From Clostridium sp. CAG:138 (lineage in GTDB: Bacteria > Bacillota > Clostridia > Christensenellales > CAG-138): 50,424 nt of DNA. Positions 17,464-26,470 of this stretch are shown here, in pieces. A program made the translations under genes and the position numbers. The notes under the pieces are model-generated. The model worked only from the letters and a program-made list of their open reading frames with translations, made no database searches and was not told where the DNA came from. Within the stretch, counting starts at the first letter, position 1. Every line of letters starts with the position of its first letter. The stretch spans positions 16,486-66,909 of the forward strand of contig FR879695.1 in NCBI GenBank assembly GCA_000435055.1, read 5' to 3'.

Positions 17464-17511
17464 ACACAACATCTTGGGCTTGACTCGATACCGAGTGCCA
17501 AAATATAGTGT
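17464..17511 (+). promoter_or_regulatory. Tandem NrdR-box-like operators upstream of nrdD
   Basis: Two 16-base sites, at 17464-17479 (ACACAACATCTTGGGC) and 17496-17511 (TGCCAAAATATAGTGT), each match about 12 of 16 positions of the NrdR box as I remember it (acaCwATATnTwGtgt). Their starts are 32 bp apart, three helical turns, the usual layout of paired NrdR boxes. They lie 20 bp upstream of the nrdD -35. NrdR represses ribonucleotide reductase genes in response to dATP/ATP. Confidence 0.65.
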
Positions 17512-17531
17512 TCAAACGTCGTCCAAAACCC

Positions 17532-17560
17532 TTGCAGCTTCCGCTGCGCTATGCTATAAT
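17532..17560 (+). promoter_or_regulatory. Promoter of nrdD
   Basis: TTGCAG (17532-17537), 17-bp spacer, perfect TATAAT (17555-17560), with a 56-base leader before the ATG. Confidence 0.8.
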
Positions 17561-17616
17561 AAAAACAGACGATAGAATCATTCTCGAATTTATTCTGTTT
17601 TCGGAGGTAAAACACT

Positions 17617-20025
17617 ATGTATAGAGTCATCAAGAGGGACAACAGCATCGTTGATTTCAACCTTTCAAAAATCAAGGACGCAATGAGCCTCGCATTCCAA
17701 TCCCGGCAAAAACCTTGTCATCCCGATGTTTTGGATCTGCTCGCGCTGAAGGTTACAGCCGATTTTTCATCCAAGGTTAAGGATGAACTTGTGAATGTCG
17801 AAGACATTCAGGACAGTGTTGAGTCCGTTCTCATTCAAGCCGGCTATGCAGATGTCGCAAAGGCATATATTCTCTATCGCCGCCAACGCGAAAAGCTGCG
17901 CAACATGAAAAACACTTTTCTCGACTATCGTGACACGGTTAACAAATACCTGAACGTCACCGATTGGCGCGTTAAGGAGAATTCAACCGTCACCTATTCC
18001 GTGGGCGGGCTTATTCTTTCCAACAGCGGCGCAATAACTGCCAACTATTGGCTCAGTGAAGTTTACGACGACGAAATTGCGAACGCTCACCGCACCTGCG
18101 AATTCCATCTGCATGATCTTTCAATGCTGACGGGTTATTGCGCGGGTTGGTCGCTGCGCCAGCTTATCGAAGAGGGTCTTTCCGGTGTCGCGGGCAAAAT
18201 AACGTCCTCCCCTGCAAAGCATCTTTCAACGCTCTGCAACCAAATGGTCAATTTTCTCGGTATCATGCAGAACGAATGGGCGGGTGCACAGGCGTTCAGT
18301 TCATTCGACACATACCTTGCACCGTTTGTCCGCACGGATAATCTGACCTATGAACAGGTCAAAAAGTGCATCGAAAGCTTTATTTACGGTGTGAACACCC
18401 CTTCCCGTTGGGGCACTCAGGCACCGTTCTCCAATATCACCCTTGATTGGACCGTTCCGGAGGATCTGCGCGACCGTCCTGCAATCGTCGGCGGCAAACC
18501 CATGGATTTTACCTACGGTGACTGCAAAAAAGAAATGGACATGGTCAACAAGGCCTTCATCGAGATCATGATAGACGGCGATGCGCACGGCAGGGGCTTC
18601 CAATACCCGATTCCGACTTATTCCATCACTAAGGATTTCGATTGGTCCCCCACCGAAAACAACCGGCTTTTGTTCGAAATGACGGCAAAATACGGCACAC
18701 CGTATTTCTCCAACTATGTCAACAGCGACATGAAGCCCAGCGATATCCGCTCCATGTGCTGCCGTCTGCGCCTTGATCTGCGCGAGCTGCGCAAAAAGAG
18801 CGGCGGATTTTTCGGAAGCGGTGAAAGCACCGGCAGCGTCGGCGTTGTTACGCTGAACATGCCGCGTCTCGCTTACCTTTCCGCAAACGAGCAGGAGTTC
18901 TATCAGCGGCTTGACAAGCTTATGGACATTGCCGCACGTTCGCTGCATGTAAAGCGTACCGTCATCGGCAGACTGCTTGACGAAGGACTCTATCCCTATA
19001 CAAAACGCTATCTCGGTTCGTTCAACAACCATTTTTCCACCATCGGACTTGTCGGCATGAACGAGGCTTGCCTTAACGCAAGCTGGCTGCGCGAGGACCT
19101 GTCGCACAGAGAGGCGCAGGAATTCACAAAGGCGGTTTTGAACCATATGCGCGGCAGGCTTTCCGACTATCAAGAGCAGTACGACGGGGAATTGTTCAAC
19201 CTTGAGGCAACTCCTGCGGAGTCCACCGTGTATCGCTTTGCAAAATACGACGCAAAGAACTTCCCCGGCATAATCACCGCCGGAAAAGAGGGCGAAACGC
19301 CTTATTACACCAACAGCTCACATCTTCCCGTCAACTATACGGAAGATATTTTCTCTGCACTGGATATTCAGGACGAGCTGCAAACGCTCTATACCTCCGG
19401 CACGGTGTTCCACACCTTCCTCGGCGAAAAATTGCCCGATTGGCAGAGTGCGGCGACCCTTGTTCGTAAAATTGCGGAGAATTATAAGCTGCCCTACTAT
19501 ACCATCTCCCCCACCTACTCGGTTTGCCGCACGCACGGTTATCTTGCAGGCGAGCAGCACACATGCCCGCATTGCGGAAGCAAAACCGAGGTTTACAGCC
19601 GAATCACCGGTTACTACCGCCCGGTGCAGAATTGGAACGACGGCAAAGTTCAGGAGTTTAAGGACAGGAAGGTGTACAGCATGCTGGACTACCGCGAGCA
19701 TAAGCAGCGCAAAGCCGAAGCTGCCGCCGCCGCTGAAAAAAACGCATCCCCCGATGTCGCGGCTGCATATACGCTTTTCACAACAAAAACCTGCCCGAAC
19801 TGCAAAGCGGCAAAGGCGATTCTCGACCGAGCCGGAATCAAATACGATGTTGTTGATGCCGAAGACGAGCCCGAGCTTGCCCTGCGCTACGGCGTGATGC
19901 AGGTTCCCGCCTTAGTTGTTGTCAGTTTCGGCGAAAACGGCTCCGGCAACGCCGAAAAGCTGTCCGGTGTCGGATCTATCAACAGCTTTGTGCGCAGCAT
20001 GGGCTGTGAACAGGCGGCGAACTGA
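17617..20025 (+). CDS. nrdD: Anaerobic (class III) ribonucleotide reductase with C-terminal redoxin domain
   Basis: 802 residues. Residues 1-95 are an ATP-cone (MYRVIKRDNSIVDF), the allosteric activity site. The catalytic body includes GFFGSGESTGSVGVVTLNMPR and ends with the zinc site (CRTHGY and CPHCG) and the glycyl-radical loop RITGYYRPVQNW with Gly665. After an Ala-rich linker (about 692-712) a glutaredoxin/thioredoxin-like domain follows with the active site CPNC at residues 726-729 and a cis-Pro segment MQVPALVVV. Known: some class III enzymes use a redoxin rather than formate as reductant; the fusion suggests that type here. The activase NrdG is not adjacent. CGGAGG precedes the ATG. 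Confidence 0.97.
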   Translation: MYRVIKRDNSIVDFNLSKIKDAMSLAFQSRQKPCHPDVLDLLALKVTADFSSKVKDELVNVEDIQDSVESVLIQAGYADVAKAYILYRRQREKLRNMKNTFLDYRDTVNKYLNVTDWRVKENSTVTYSVGGLILSNSGAITANYWLSEVYDDEIANAHRTCEFHLHDLSMLTGYCAGWSLRQLIEEGLSGVAGKITSSPAKHLSTLCNQMVNFLGIMQNEWAGAQAFSSFDTYLAPFVRTDNLTYEQVKKCIESFIYGVNTPSRWGTQAPFSNITLDWTVPEDLRDRPAIVGGKPMDFTYGDCKKEMDMVNKAFIEIMIDGDAHGRGFQYPIPTYSITKDFDWSPTENNRLLFEMTAKYGTPYFSNYVNSDMKPSDIRSMCCRLRLDLRELRKKSGGFFGSGESTGSVGVVTLNMPRLAYLSANEQEFYQRLDKLMDIAARSLHVKRTVIGRLLDEGLYPYTKRYLGSFNNHFSTIGLVGMNEACLNASWLREDLSHREAQEFTKAVLNHMRGRLSDYQEQYDGELFNLEATPAESTVYRFAKYDAKNFPGIITAGKEGETPYYTNSSHLPVNYTEDIFSALDIQDELQTLYTSGTVFHTFLGEKLPDWQSAATLVRKIAENYKLPYYTISPTYSVCRTHGYLAGEQHTCPHCGSKTEVYSRITGYYRPVQNWNDGKVQEFKDRKVYSMLDYREHKQRKAEAAAAAEKNASPDVAAAYTLFTTKTCPNCKAAKAILDRAGIKYDVVDAEDEPELALRYGVMQVPALVVVSFGENGSGNAEKLSGVGSINSFVRSMGCEQAAN

Positions 20026-20122
20026 GTCTTGTTCAAAAGTCTTTGGTAACGAAATAATAAGTACGATCTGCCGCCGGGCAAAGTGATTGCCTTCACCCGC
20101 CGCATTAAAATGCAGCTTGTGT

Positions 20123-20153
20123 TTGTCACTCGGTCCGTGCGGCATTGTATTAT
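20123..20153 (+). promoter_or_regulatory. Possible promoter of the TatD gene
   Basis: TTGTCA (20123-20128) and TATTAT (20148-20153) with a long 19-bp spacer, 41 bases before the ATG. Confidence 0.35.
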
Positions 20154-20193
20154 TGCCTGTTTTTACTTTATTGTCCAACGGAGTGTTTATTTT

Positions 20194-20961
20194 ATGGAAC
20201 TTTTCGACACACATGCCCACCTTTCGGATGAAGCCTTTGACGAGGACAGGCATTCGCTGATTCCGAAACTTTTCGAAAGCGGCGTCACACGCATTATCGA
20301 TGTTGCCTGCGATGTTCGCACCGCTGACCGAACGATTGAACTCATCGATCGCTATCCCTTCATTTACGGAACCGTCGGAATGCATCCGCACGATGTTTCC
20401 GCAATGGATAATGCGCTGATGGACAGAATTTCGGATATTTTGCAGCACAAAAAAATGCTTGCTCTCGGTGAAATCGGGTTGGATTATCACTATGACCTTT
20501 CCCCGCGCGATTGTCAGAGAAAATGGTTTGCAGAACAGCTTGAGCTTGCAAAGCAGCTCGGTTATCCCGTTGTGCTCCATATTCGCGAAGCATTCGGGGA
20601 CTGCATGGACATTCTTCACGCACACCGTGACGGACTGCGCGGAGTTATGCATTGCTATTCCGGAAGCGTTGAAACGGCATTTGAATGCCTTGACTTAGGA
20701 CTGAAATTCAGTTTCGGCGGAGCCGTAACTTTTAAAAACGCAAAAAAACCCGTTGAAGTTGTTCAAAAGCTGCCGCTCGACAGCATCATGCTGGAAACGG
20801 ACTGCCCCTACATGACCCCCGTGCCGCACCGCGGCGAACGCAACCACCCCGGGTTTATGCACCTTACGGCAGAAAAAATTGCGGAAGTTCGCGGCATTTC
20901 AGCAGAGGAAGTCTGCTCCGCAGCTTATAAAACTGCCAATAGCTTTTTCGGCATTGAATAA
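20194..20961 (+). CDS. tatD: TatD family metal-dependent hydrolase / DNase
   Basis: 255 residues, the normal length. Metal-binding motifs are in order: FDTHAHL at the start, GEIGLDYHYD (Glu), VVLHIREA, HCYSGS and LETDCPYMTP, as in TatD TIM-barrel hydrolases. The family acts as 3'-5' exonuclease or D-aminoacyl-tRNA/DNA hydrolase. ATG 20194 is chosen because THAH must be near the start; upstream in-frame Mets would add 37 non-conserved residues. Confidence 0.95.
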   Translation: MELFDTHAHLSDEAFDEDRHSLIPKLFESGVTRIIDVACDVRTADRTIELIDRYPFIYGTVGMHPHDVSAMDNALMDRISDILQHKKMLALGEIGLDYHYDLSPRDCQRKWFAEQLELAKQLGYPVVLHIREAFGDCMDILHAHRDGLRGVMHCYSGSVETAFECLDLGLKFSFGGAVTFKNAKKPVEVVQKLPLDSIMLETDCPYMTPVPHRGERNHPGFMHLTAEKIAEVRGISAEEVCSAAYKTANSFFGIE

Positions 20962-20975
20962 TGAAATGAATAAAT

Positions 20976-21030
20976 GCCCGCCGCACTTCCGTATTCACGG
21001 CAAATGCTGCGGGCTTGTCAATGCTTTATT
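20976..21030. terminator. Probable terminator between convergent tatD and the Cys-rich gene
   Basis: GCCCGC/GCGGGC stem extended by GCA/TGC with one mismatch (20976-21014), followed by TTGTCAATGCTTTATTTT on the plus strand. Confidence 0.5.
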
Positions 21031-21079
21031 TTACAATTAATTCAAACTTTTCGGTTTTCAAACCGCTTAAGCTCGGCGG

Positions 21080-21427
21080 TCATTCCTCATTCGCGTTCGA
21101 GTTTTGTTTTGCTATTTCCATGATTTCGGGATATTTGCGGGTTATATAGGCATAGCCCGCTTCGCTGTGCGGAAGGCCGCATGCAGAGCAGTCCTTCACG
21201 CCACCCGCAATGAATTTGAAATTCCCGCCGCATTTATCGCCCAATGCATACAGCGGACAGTAGCAGAAAAGGCAGTTGAAAAAACCGTTTTCAGGCAGTT
21301 TGTGGCAGGGAAAATACTCGCACCTGCTGTTTTGAAAATATGCAAAATGCGGCTGACCGTAATTTTCTCGCTGCTCCGTTTCCGAACCGCTCGTGCTCAT
21401 ATCATTCACATTTTTTGTTTCATCCAT
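21080..21427 (-). CDS. Cysteine-rich small-domain metal-binding protein
   Basis: About 115 residues from ATG 21427, 11 bases after AAGGAG; a TTG six bases upstream is an alternative. The region from residue 25 matches the Cys-rich small domain family: HFAYFQNSRCEYFPCHK, then NCLFCYCPLYALGDKCGG and DCSACGLPH, with nine cysteines placed as in the family, suggesting two metal sites. Function is unknown; relatives are found next to or fused with cobalamin enzymes. Here it is the last gene after trxB, with a 53-base gap, so a redox or metal-handling role is only a guess. Confidence 0.75.
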   Translation of the reverse strand: MDETKNVNDMSTSGSETEQRENYGQPHFAYFQNSRCEYFPCHKLPENGFFNCLFCYCPLYALGDKCGGNFKFIAGGVKDCSACGLPHSEAGYAYITRKYPEIMEIAKQNSNANEE

Positions 21428-21480
21428 GTTCAAAATAGCTCCTTCTTGATAGAATCCGATATTCTGCAATGCGTTCCGTT

Positions 21481-22431
21481 TCAGCTTTCCGCAGCTTTTT
21501 CTGCATTCTGCATACTGTCAATGTATTCGCAGGCCGCAATCGCCGCAACGCCGCCGTCCGCGCCCGCTGTCACAAGCTGTCTTACGGATTTTGTTCTGCA
21601 ATCCCCTGCTGCAAAAATCTCCGGTCTGGAAGTCTTGCAGTCCTCGCCCGAACGGATAAAACCGCTCTCATCAAGCTTCACAAGCTCCGCAAACACGCCG
21701 TTGTTCGGCGCAAACCCAACGGCAATGAATGCGCCGCTGACCGAAAGCTCCCTTTCCTCACCCGTTTCACGATTTTTAACAACGATTCCGGAAAGCTTGC
21801 CTTCCCCGATGAAGCGCGCAACGGTGCTGTTCAGAACCGGCTCAATGTTTGCGCAGGCAGCAAGTCCGTCCGCAACATGTTTTTCGGCACGAAATTCGCT
21901 GCGGCGGTGAATCAGATAAACCTTGCTGCAAATCTTTGAAAGATATATCGCATCCTGAACGGCTGTGTTTCCTCCGCCGATGACCGCAACGGCTTTATCC
22001 TTAAAAAACGCACCGTCGCAAACTGCGCAAAATGATATTCCGCTGCCGATAAATTTCTGTTCGCCCTCCGCGCCGGGCAATCTGTGTTTAAGTCCGGTGG
22101 CAATTATAAGCGTTCGTCCCGTAAATTCCTGATAATCGGTTCGTACCGTCACTGTTTTGTCCGCATTTTCGCTGACAGCAGCAACGGCACCGACTTCAAC
22201 ATCCGCACCGAGATTCATGACCTGTTCAACAAGCACTTCAACAAGCTCATTGCCGCTCATCGGGCGTGTGAACGGGTAGTTTTCAACATGCGGGGAGAGC
22301 GTTATCTGTCCGCCGAATGCTTCTTTTTCAATAAGAAGCACAGATTTTCCTGCGCGACGCGCATAAACTGCGGCTGTCAACCCGGCAGGTCCCGCGCCTG
22401 CAATTATAATGTCATAAATTTTTTGCTGCAT
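21481..22431 (-). CDS. trxB: Thioredoxin reductase
   Basis: 316 residues. FAD-binding GAGPAGLTAAVYARRAG at the N-terminus, redox-active CAVC at residues 135-138, NADPH-binding GGGNTAVQDA just after, and C-terminal FAAGDCRTKSVRQLVTA that contacts FAD. It passes electrons from NADPH to thioredoxin, encoded nearby at 25955-26269, and so indirectly to the redoxin-type NrdD. GGAGGG lies 8 bases before the ATG, and only 14 bases separate it from the upstream mutase, so they are cotranscribed. Confidence 0.95.
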   Translation of the reverse strand: MQQKIYDIIIAGAGPAGLTAAVYARRAGKSVLLIEKEAFGGQITLSPHVENYPFTRPMSGNELVEVLVEQVMNLGADVEVGAVAAVSENADKTVTVRTDYQEFTGRTLIIATGLKHRLPGAEGEQKFIGSGISFCAVCDGAFFKDKAVAVIGGGNTAVQDAIYLSKICSKVYLIHRRSEFRAEKHVADGLAACANIEPVLNSTVARFIGEGKLSGIVVKNRETGEERELSVSGAFIAVGFAPNNGVFAELVKLDESGFIRSGEDCKTSRPEIFAAGDCRTKSVRQLVTAGADGGVAAIAACEYIDSMQNAEKAAES

Positions 22432-22445
22432 TGGAAATCCCTCCG

Positions 22446-24029
22446 TTACATCAGTTTCTTCAGCGGTTCAAGTTCCAGTTTGTCGAAAGCTCTGAGCGCA
22501 TTGTAAAGCTCCGCCGCAATAAGACGCATTCCTCCCACGGAATTGCTTTCGATATTGCAGGGCATGAGCGGATCGTGCAGGCTGCGGCGAACAAGGAACC
22601 AGCCGTTTCCGTGCGTTTCGTCCGCATTCACGCGGACTCCCTCGTAATTCGGCTGAACAATTTCAAATCCGGGAAGGTTTGAAAAATGCTTTTCTACAGT
22701 TTCCAATACGGCGGCGGTGTAATCCGCCGTGTCGTCAAGCAGCACATTGAGCCGCGCTTCCGCGCTTTCGCAGGGTTCTTTAAGGTTTGCAATAAGTTCG
22801 TTCAAAGTCTTGCCTTCGCGCCGCGCTTCGACAAGCGCGACAAGCAGCTTTACAATTATGTATGCACCGTCATCAAGAAAATAGTTTTCGCGCAATGCAC
22901 CGTGGCCGCTGGTCTCCATAGCGAATATCGCATTAGCGAGTATCGCATTAGCGAATATCGCATTCGCGAATATCGCATTTTTTGCCGCTTCTTCCAAGGC
23001 AAGCAGGCGTTTCGCTTCGTTTATAACGTTGCGATAGCCGCGCTTGAACCTGTGGTGACGGCAGCCGAGGGAGTTGATGAAATCCGTGAGTCCGGTTGAT
23101 GTAATCGAATCCGTAACAACTGTTATCGGTCCGTACTGACGAACGAGAATCGCCGTCATAAGCGCAATCAGCCTGTTTCTGTCAAGCGCAATAACGCCGC
23201 CGTCGGAAGGGAGGACCGCGCCCGCTCTGTCAACATCGGTGTCGAAAATAATGCCGAAATCCGCACCCGTTTCCGTAACGGCATCGCATATGCTGCGCAT
23301 TGCTTCGGCATTTTCGGGATTGGGCTGATGATTCGGGAACCTTCCGTCAGGTTCAAGAAATCTGCTGCCCGTGATATCCGCACCCAACGGTTCAAGCAGC
23401 CGTTCGGCAAAGAAACCCCCCGCACCGTTGCCGGCATCAACAACGATTTTAAGGCCGCTGAAGGGTTTTTCCTCTTTTGCGCAGCCGAGTGCGGAAAGGA
23501 TTTTTTCTTTAAGTCCGTTTACATAGGGCGTCATAACGTCAACCGTTCCGCATTGGCCGCGCTGCGCGGCAATCGGAAATGCGGCTTCTTCGGCGGACGC
23601 AAGAATTGCCGTAATATCGGCCTTTTCAAGCCCGCCCGCAATTGCGGTGAAAAATTTCATGCCGTTGCGTTCCATCGGCAAATGGCTTGCCGTGACCATT
23701 ATTCCGGCATCAAAATGCAGTTCGTTCACGCAGCACATAAACATTGCAGGAGTACTTGCAAGGCCGCCGTCATAAGCATTTGCACCGACGGAAGCAATAC
23801 CGTCCGCAAGCCAGACAGTGAGCTGTTCACCGCTCAGTCTTGAATCCCTGCCTATTGCAATACGCAGTTCGGAAGCGGGCTTATTTGCCCTGTCCGCAGC
23901 AAAAAGCGCAAATGCCGCGCCGATGCGCACAACGCTGTTCTGCGTTAAATTCACGGGCTTTCCGCCCTCGGTTTCAATCGCAACCCCGCGAATATCGCTT
24001 CCATTCTGAAGTTTTTTAAAGTCAGTCAT
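22446..24029 (-). CDS. Phosphomannomutase/phosphoglucomutase with tandem NAIFA insertion
   Basis: 527 residues of the alpha-D-phosphohexomutase family, which interconverts hexose 1- and 6-phosphates. The phosphoserine loop TASHLP has Ser115, the Mg2+ loop DTDVDR is at 263-268, the sugar-binding METSGHGALREN begins at 371 and the phosphate-binding end is RRSLHDPLMP-like. Directly before METSGHG, residues 351-370 are four copies of a five-residue unit (NAIFA, NAIFA, NAILA, NAIFA), absent from ordinary homologues. ATG 24029 follows AGGA; an in-frame GTG 12 bases upstream is less likely. It lies between mreB and trxB in one operon. Confidence 0.92.
   Translation of the reverse strand: MTDFKKLQNGSDIRGVAIETEGGKPVNLTQNSVVRIGAAFALFAADRANKPASELRIAIGRDSRLSGEQLTVWLADGIASVGANAYDGGLASTPAMFMCCVNELHFDAGIMVTASHLPMERNGMKFFTAIAGGLEKADITAILASAEEAAFPIAAQRGQCGTVDVMTPYVNGLKEKILSALGCAKEEKPFSGLKIVVDAGNGAGGFFAERLLEPLGADITGSRFLEPDGRFPNHQPNPENAEAMRSICDAVTETGADFGIIFDTDVDRAGAVLPSDGGVIALDRNRLIALMTAILVRQYGPITVVTDSITSTGLTDFINSLGCRHHRFKRGYRNVINEAKRLLALEEAAKNAIFANAIFANAILANAIFAMETSGHGALRENYFLDDGAYIIVKLLVALVEARREGKTLNELIANLKEPCESAEARLNVLLDDTADYTAAVLETVEKHFSNLPGFEIVQPNYEGVRVNADETHGNGWFLVRRSLHDPLMPCNIESNSVGGMRLIAAELYNALRAFDKLELEPLKKLM
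22920..22979 (-). repeat. Four 15-bp tandem repeats inside the phosphomannomutase gene
   Basis: Units at 22920-22934, 22935-22949, 22950-22964 and 22965-22979 differ by one or two bases each. The unit length is a multiple of three, so the protein stays in frame with a four-fold five-residue repeat. Confidence 0.95.
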
Positions 24030-24130
24030 GCCATTCCTCACATTTCATTCGGGCTGTTTTCTTGCGGTACAACAAACAGGGCAGCCGCAAAACCGCCCGT
24101 TTGCAAATTACAAAAATCAAATCGATCTTA

Positions 24131-25171
24131 TCAGGCTTCGAAATAGTCGCCCCTGCGGTAATCATACAGCGCATTCACAAAGCCCTTGTCGATATTGTCA
24201 AGCACCTTGCCCGTGCCGATTGCAACGCAGGAAATGGGATCCTCCGCAACATAGCAGGGAACCTTCGTGTGTTCGGCAACGAATTTATCCATGCCGTAAA
24301 GCAGCGCGCCGCCGCCCGTGAGGCAAATGCCGTTTTCCGCAATGTCGCTTGCAAGCTCCGGCGGAGTTTTTTCAAAAAGGTTTCGAACCGTTTCAAGGAT
24401 ATTCTGAAGAGGTTCTTCAAGCGCATCGATCATTTCGTTTGAGCCGATTGTTATCGCCTGCGGCAGACCGGAAATCAGGTTGCGGCCTTTAACGTCGATA
24501 AATACCTGTTCCTTGCGCGGATAAGCCGAGCCGATGCGAATTTTCATCTCCTCTGCGGTGCGCTCACCGATAAGAAGGTTGTGCTTTTTGCGCATATAAC
24601 GAACGATGGATTCATCAAACCTGTCGCCCGCAACTTTTATTGATTCGCTGAGAACCGAACCGCCGAGAGAGATTATCGCAACGTCGGTTGTTCCGCCGCC
24701 GATATCAACGACCATGTTGCCGCGCGGCTGGGAAATGTCTATCCCTGCACCGATTGCGGCGGCGATGGGTTCTTCAATAAGGTAGGTGTGGCGCGCACCC
24801 GCCTCCTCGGTTGCTTCGATTACGGAACGCTTTTCGACTTCCGTAACGCCGGACGGAACGCACACAACCACGCGGGGCTTAAAGAAAATGCGTGTGCCGA
24901 CGACCTTTTTGAGGAAGTGGCGCAGCAGTCTTTCCGTAATGTCGAAATTGGAAATAACGCCGTCGCGAAGCGGACGTATCGCAACGATATTGCCCGGAGT
25001 CCTTCCGAGCATACGGCGCGCTTCCTCGCCGACAGCATAAATCTTGCCCGTTATTTTTTCAACCGCAACAACGGAGGGTTCACGCAGCACGATACCCTTG
25101 TTTTTTACATATACCAATACGCTGGAGGTACCGAGATCGATACCGACATCGTTGAATTCAAACATACCCAT
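24131..25171 (-). CDS. mreB: MreB/Mbl rod-shape actin homologue
   Basis: 346 residues. The actin-fold nucleotide site is shown by GIDLGTSSVLVYVKNKGIV (phosphate 1), DIGGGTTDVAIISLGG (phosphate 2) and ICLTGGGALLYGM (adenosine). Length and the LREPSVVAVEK block match MreB/Mbl. It forms membrane-bound filaments that guide cell-wall synthesis. AGGAG is 9 bases before the ATG. No mreC or mreD follows, which is typical for Mbl-type second copies, so Mbl is as likely as MreB. It leads the operon that continues with the mutase and trxB. Confidence 0.95.
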   Translation of the reverse strand: MGMFEFNDVGIDLGTSSVLVYVKNKGIVLREPSVVAVEKITGKIYAVGEEARRMLGRTPGNIVAIRPLRDGVISNFDITERLLRHFLKKVVGTRIFFKPRVVVCVPSGVTEVEKRSVIEATEEAGARHTYLIEEPIAAAIGAGIDISQPRGNMVVDIGGGTTDVAIISLGGSVLSESIKVAGDRFDESIVRYMRKKHNLLIGERTAEEMKIRIGSAYPRKEQVFIDVKGRNLISGLPQAITIGSNEMIDALEEPLQNILETVRNLFEKTPPELASDIAENGICLTGGGALLYGMDKFVAEHTKVPCYVAEDPISCVAIGTGKVLDNIDKGFVNALYDYRRGDYFEA

Positions 25172-25306
25172 TATTTTTAACTCCTAACAAAACCCGAAGT
25201 CGGGGGAAGTTCATTGTAGTTACAGCTCTTCAGGGAGTTCCCATGCTCATACATCATTGCAAAACAGCCGAATGAAGTTTGAGCGCAAAAATACCCATAT
25301 GCTATT

Positions 25307-25336
25307 ATTTTAACATTAATCAACGTTCCAATACAA
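25307..25336 (-). promoter_or_regulatory. Possible promoter of the mreB operon
   Basis: On the minus strand TTGTAT (25331-25336), 18-bp spacer, TAAAAT (25307-25312), about 135 bases before the ATG. Confidence 0.4.
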
Positions 25337-25491
25337 TAGTGAATGCGGCTTTTTTTTAAAAAAATTTAAACATTTTTCGATATAATCGGTAAGTATTGCA
25401 AATTCGGCGAATATGCTTTTGCAAGGGGTGCAAATCCTGCTTTCGATTTCGTCTTCCCCCTGTTCTAAACAGCTTGGAAAGGATGCTCATA

Positions 25492-25686
25492 ATGATTTTC
25501 ACCTTCAGACCCTGCAACAGGCGTACACATTACAGAAAGCGCAGAGTTCCGCGCTTTGTCGTGTCGCTGCTGCTCTCACTGCTCTGCATAACCGCCGTTG
25601 TTGTGCTGCTGCTGCTTGCCCCGCAATGGGTGTTGATACTGATAATTGCCGTGCTGATGTTCTGCATCTGTTTTATCTCACGCTGA
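25492..25686 (+). CDS. Small two-helix membrane protein
   Basis: 64 residues from ATG 25492, preceded by GGAAAGGA. A basic N-terminus (RPCNRRTHYRKRRVPR) is followed by two hydrophobic helices (about 20-40 and 42-62) with a short APQW turn, ending in SR. Similar tiny basic-hairpin membrane proteins occur in many Clostridia, but I know no function. A TATAAT at 25381-25386 upstream lacks a clear -35. It is divergent from mreB. Confidence 0.55.
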   Translation: MIFTFRPCNRRTHYRKRRVPRFVVSLLLSLLCITAVVVLLLLAPQWVLILIIAVLMFCICFISR

Positions 25687-25805
25687 ACTTCGGCTGCATT
25701 TTTAAAGCCCTGTACCGAATATTCGACAGTCGGCGGAACACGAAAACCCAACCGTTGATACCGAACAATCAATAAGCGGCTCGCAGCTGTTCCCCCGTTT
25801 CAAAG

Positions 25806-25853
25806 TCAAAAAACAAAACGAGCGGAGGCACGGCTTCCGCCGCGCCTCCGCTC
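25806..25853 (-). terminator. Terminator after thioredoxin
   Basis: Perfect GAGCGGAGGC/GCCTCCGCTC stem (25820-25853), followed on the minus strand by GTTTTGTTTTTT. Confidence 0.85.
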
Positions 25854-25954
25854 TGCCCGTTCTGCCGAACCGAAAAAACAACCCGGCAGAATGTATTCGT
25901 TTCAGATCATCCGGAGCGTTCCGAATAACCTGCTTTTCCGATAAAAGTCGGAAT

Positions 25955-26269
25955 TTACTTTGCTTCCTGAAGCATGTTCAGAAATGCTGCTTTGGGTGCA
26001 ACTCCCATCTGTCTCTGAACCGCCTCGCCGTTCCTGAACAGGATTACCGTCGGAATGCTTGCAATACCGAAACGCTTTGCAAGTTCCGGCTGTTCGTCAA
26101 CATTAACCTTGCCGACGCGATAGCTTCCGTCGCTTTCGTTCGCAAGCTGCTGAATAACGCCCGAAAGCATCCTGCACGGGCCGCACCATGCAGCCCAGAA
26201 GTCAACGAGTATCGGAGTCGATTTGCCGATCTCGGCATCAAAGTTATCAAGAGTGAGTTCAAGTTCCAT
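25955..26269 (-). CDS. trxA: Thioredoxin
   Basis: 104 residues, the standard size. The active site FWAAWCGPC is at residues 24-32, with the cis-proline segment ASIPTVILFRNG and the closing helix. It is a cytoplasmic dithiol carrier, reduced by TrxB. GGAG lies 9 bases before the ATG. It is 200 bases downstream of buk; no strong promoter was seen between, so it may be read through from ptb-buk or have a weak promoter of its own. Confidence 0.96.
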   Translation of the reverse strand: MELELTLDNFDAEIGKSTPILVDFWAAWCGPCRMLSGVIQQLANESDGSYRVGKVNVDEQPELAKRFGIASIPTVILFRNGEAVQRQMGVAPKAAFLNMLQEAK

Positions 26270-26470
26270 TGCAAAAAGCTCCTTTCGATTTATAAAGTTC
26301 TCTGTTTGCAGGCTCTTGATTCATGGTTTGCTGCAATTCGGCAAACAAATTTAACAGGCAGCACAAATCAATACCTGCTGTTTTCACTTCAGCCGTCCGT
26401 GCGCTGCACAGAAACGGCATCCGTATTCAACGTCATGGGCAGCGGACTTCGGCAGCAATTGACAGCGCAT

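Noticed and set aside
22920..22979. CRISPR-like appearance of short repeats
   Set aside because: Units are directly adjacent with no spacers, in frame within a gene; no cas genes in the window.
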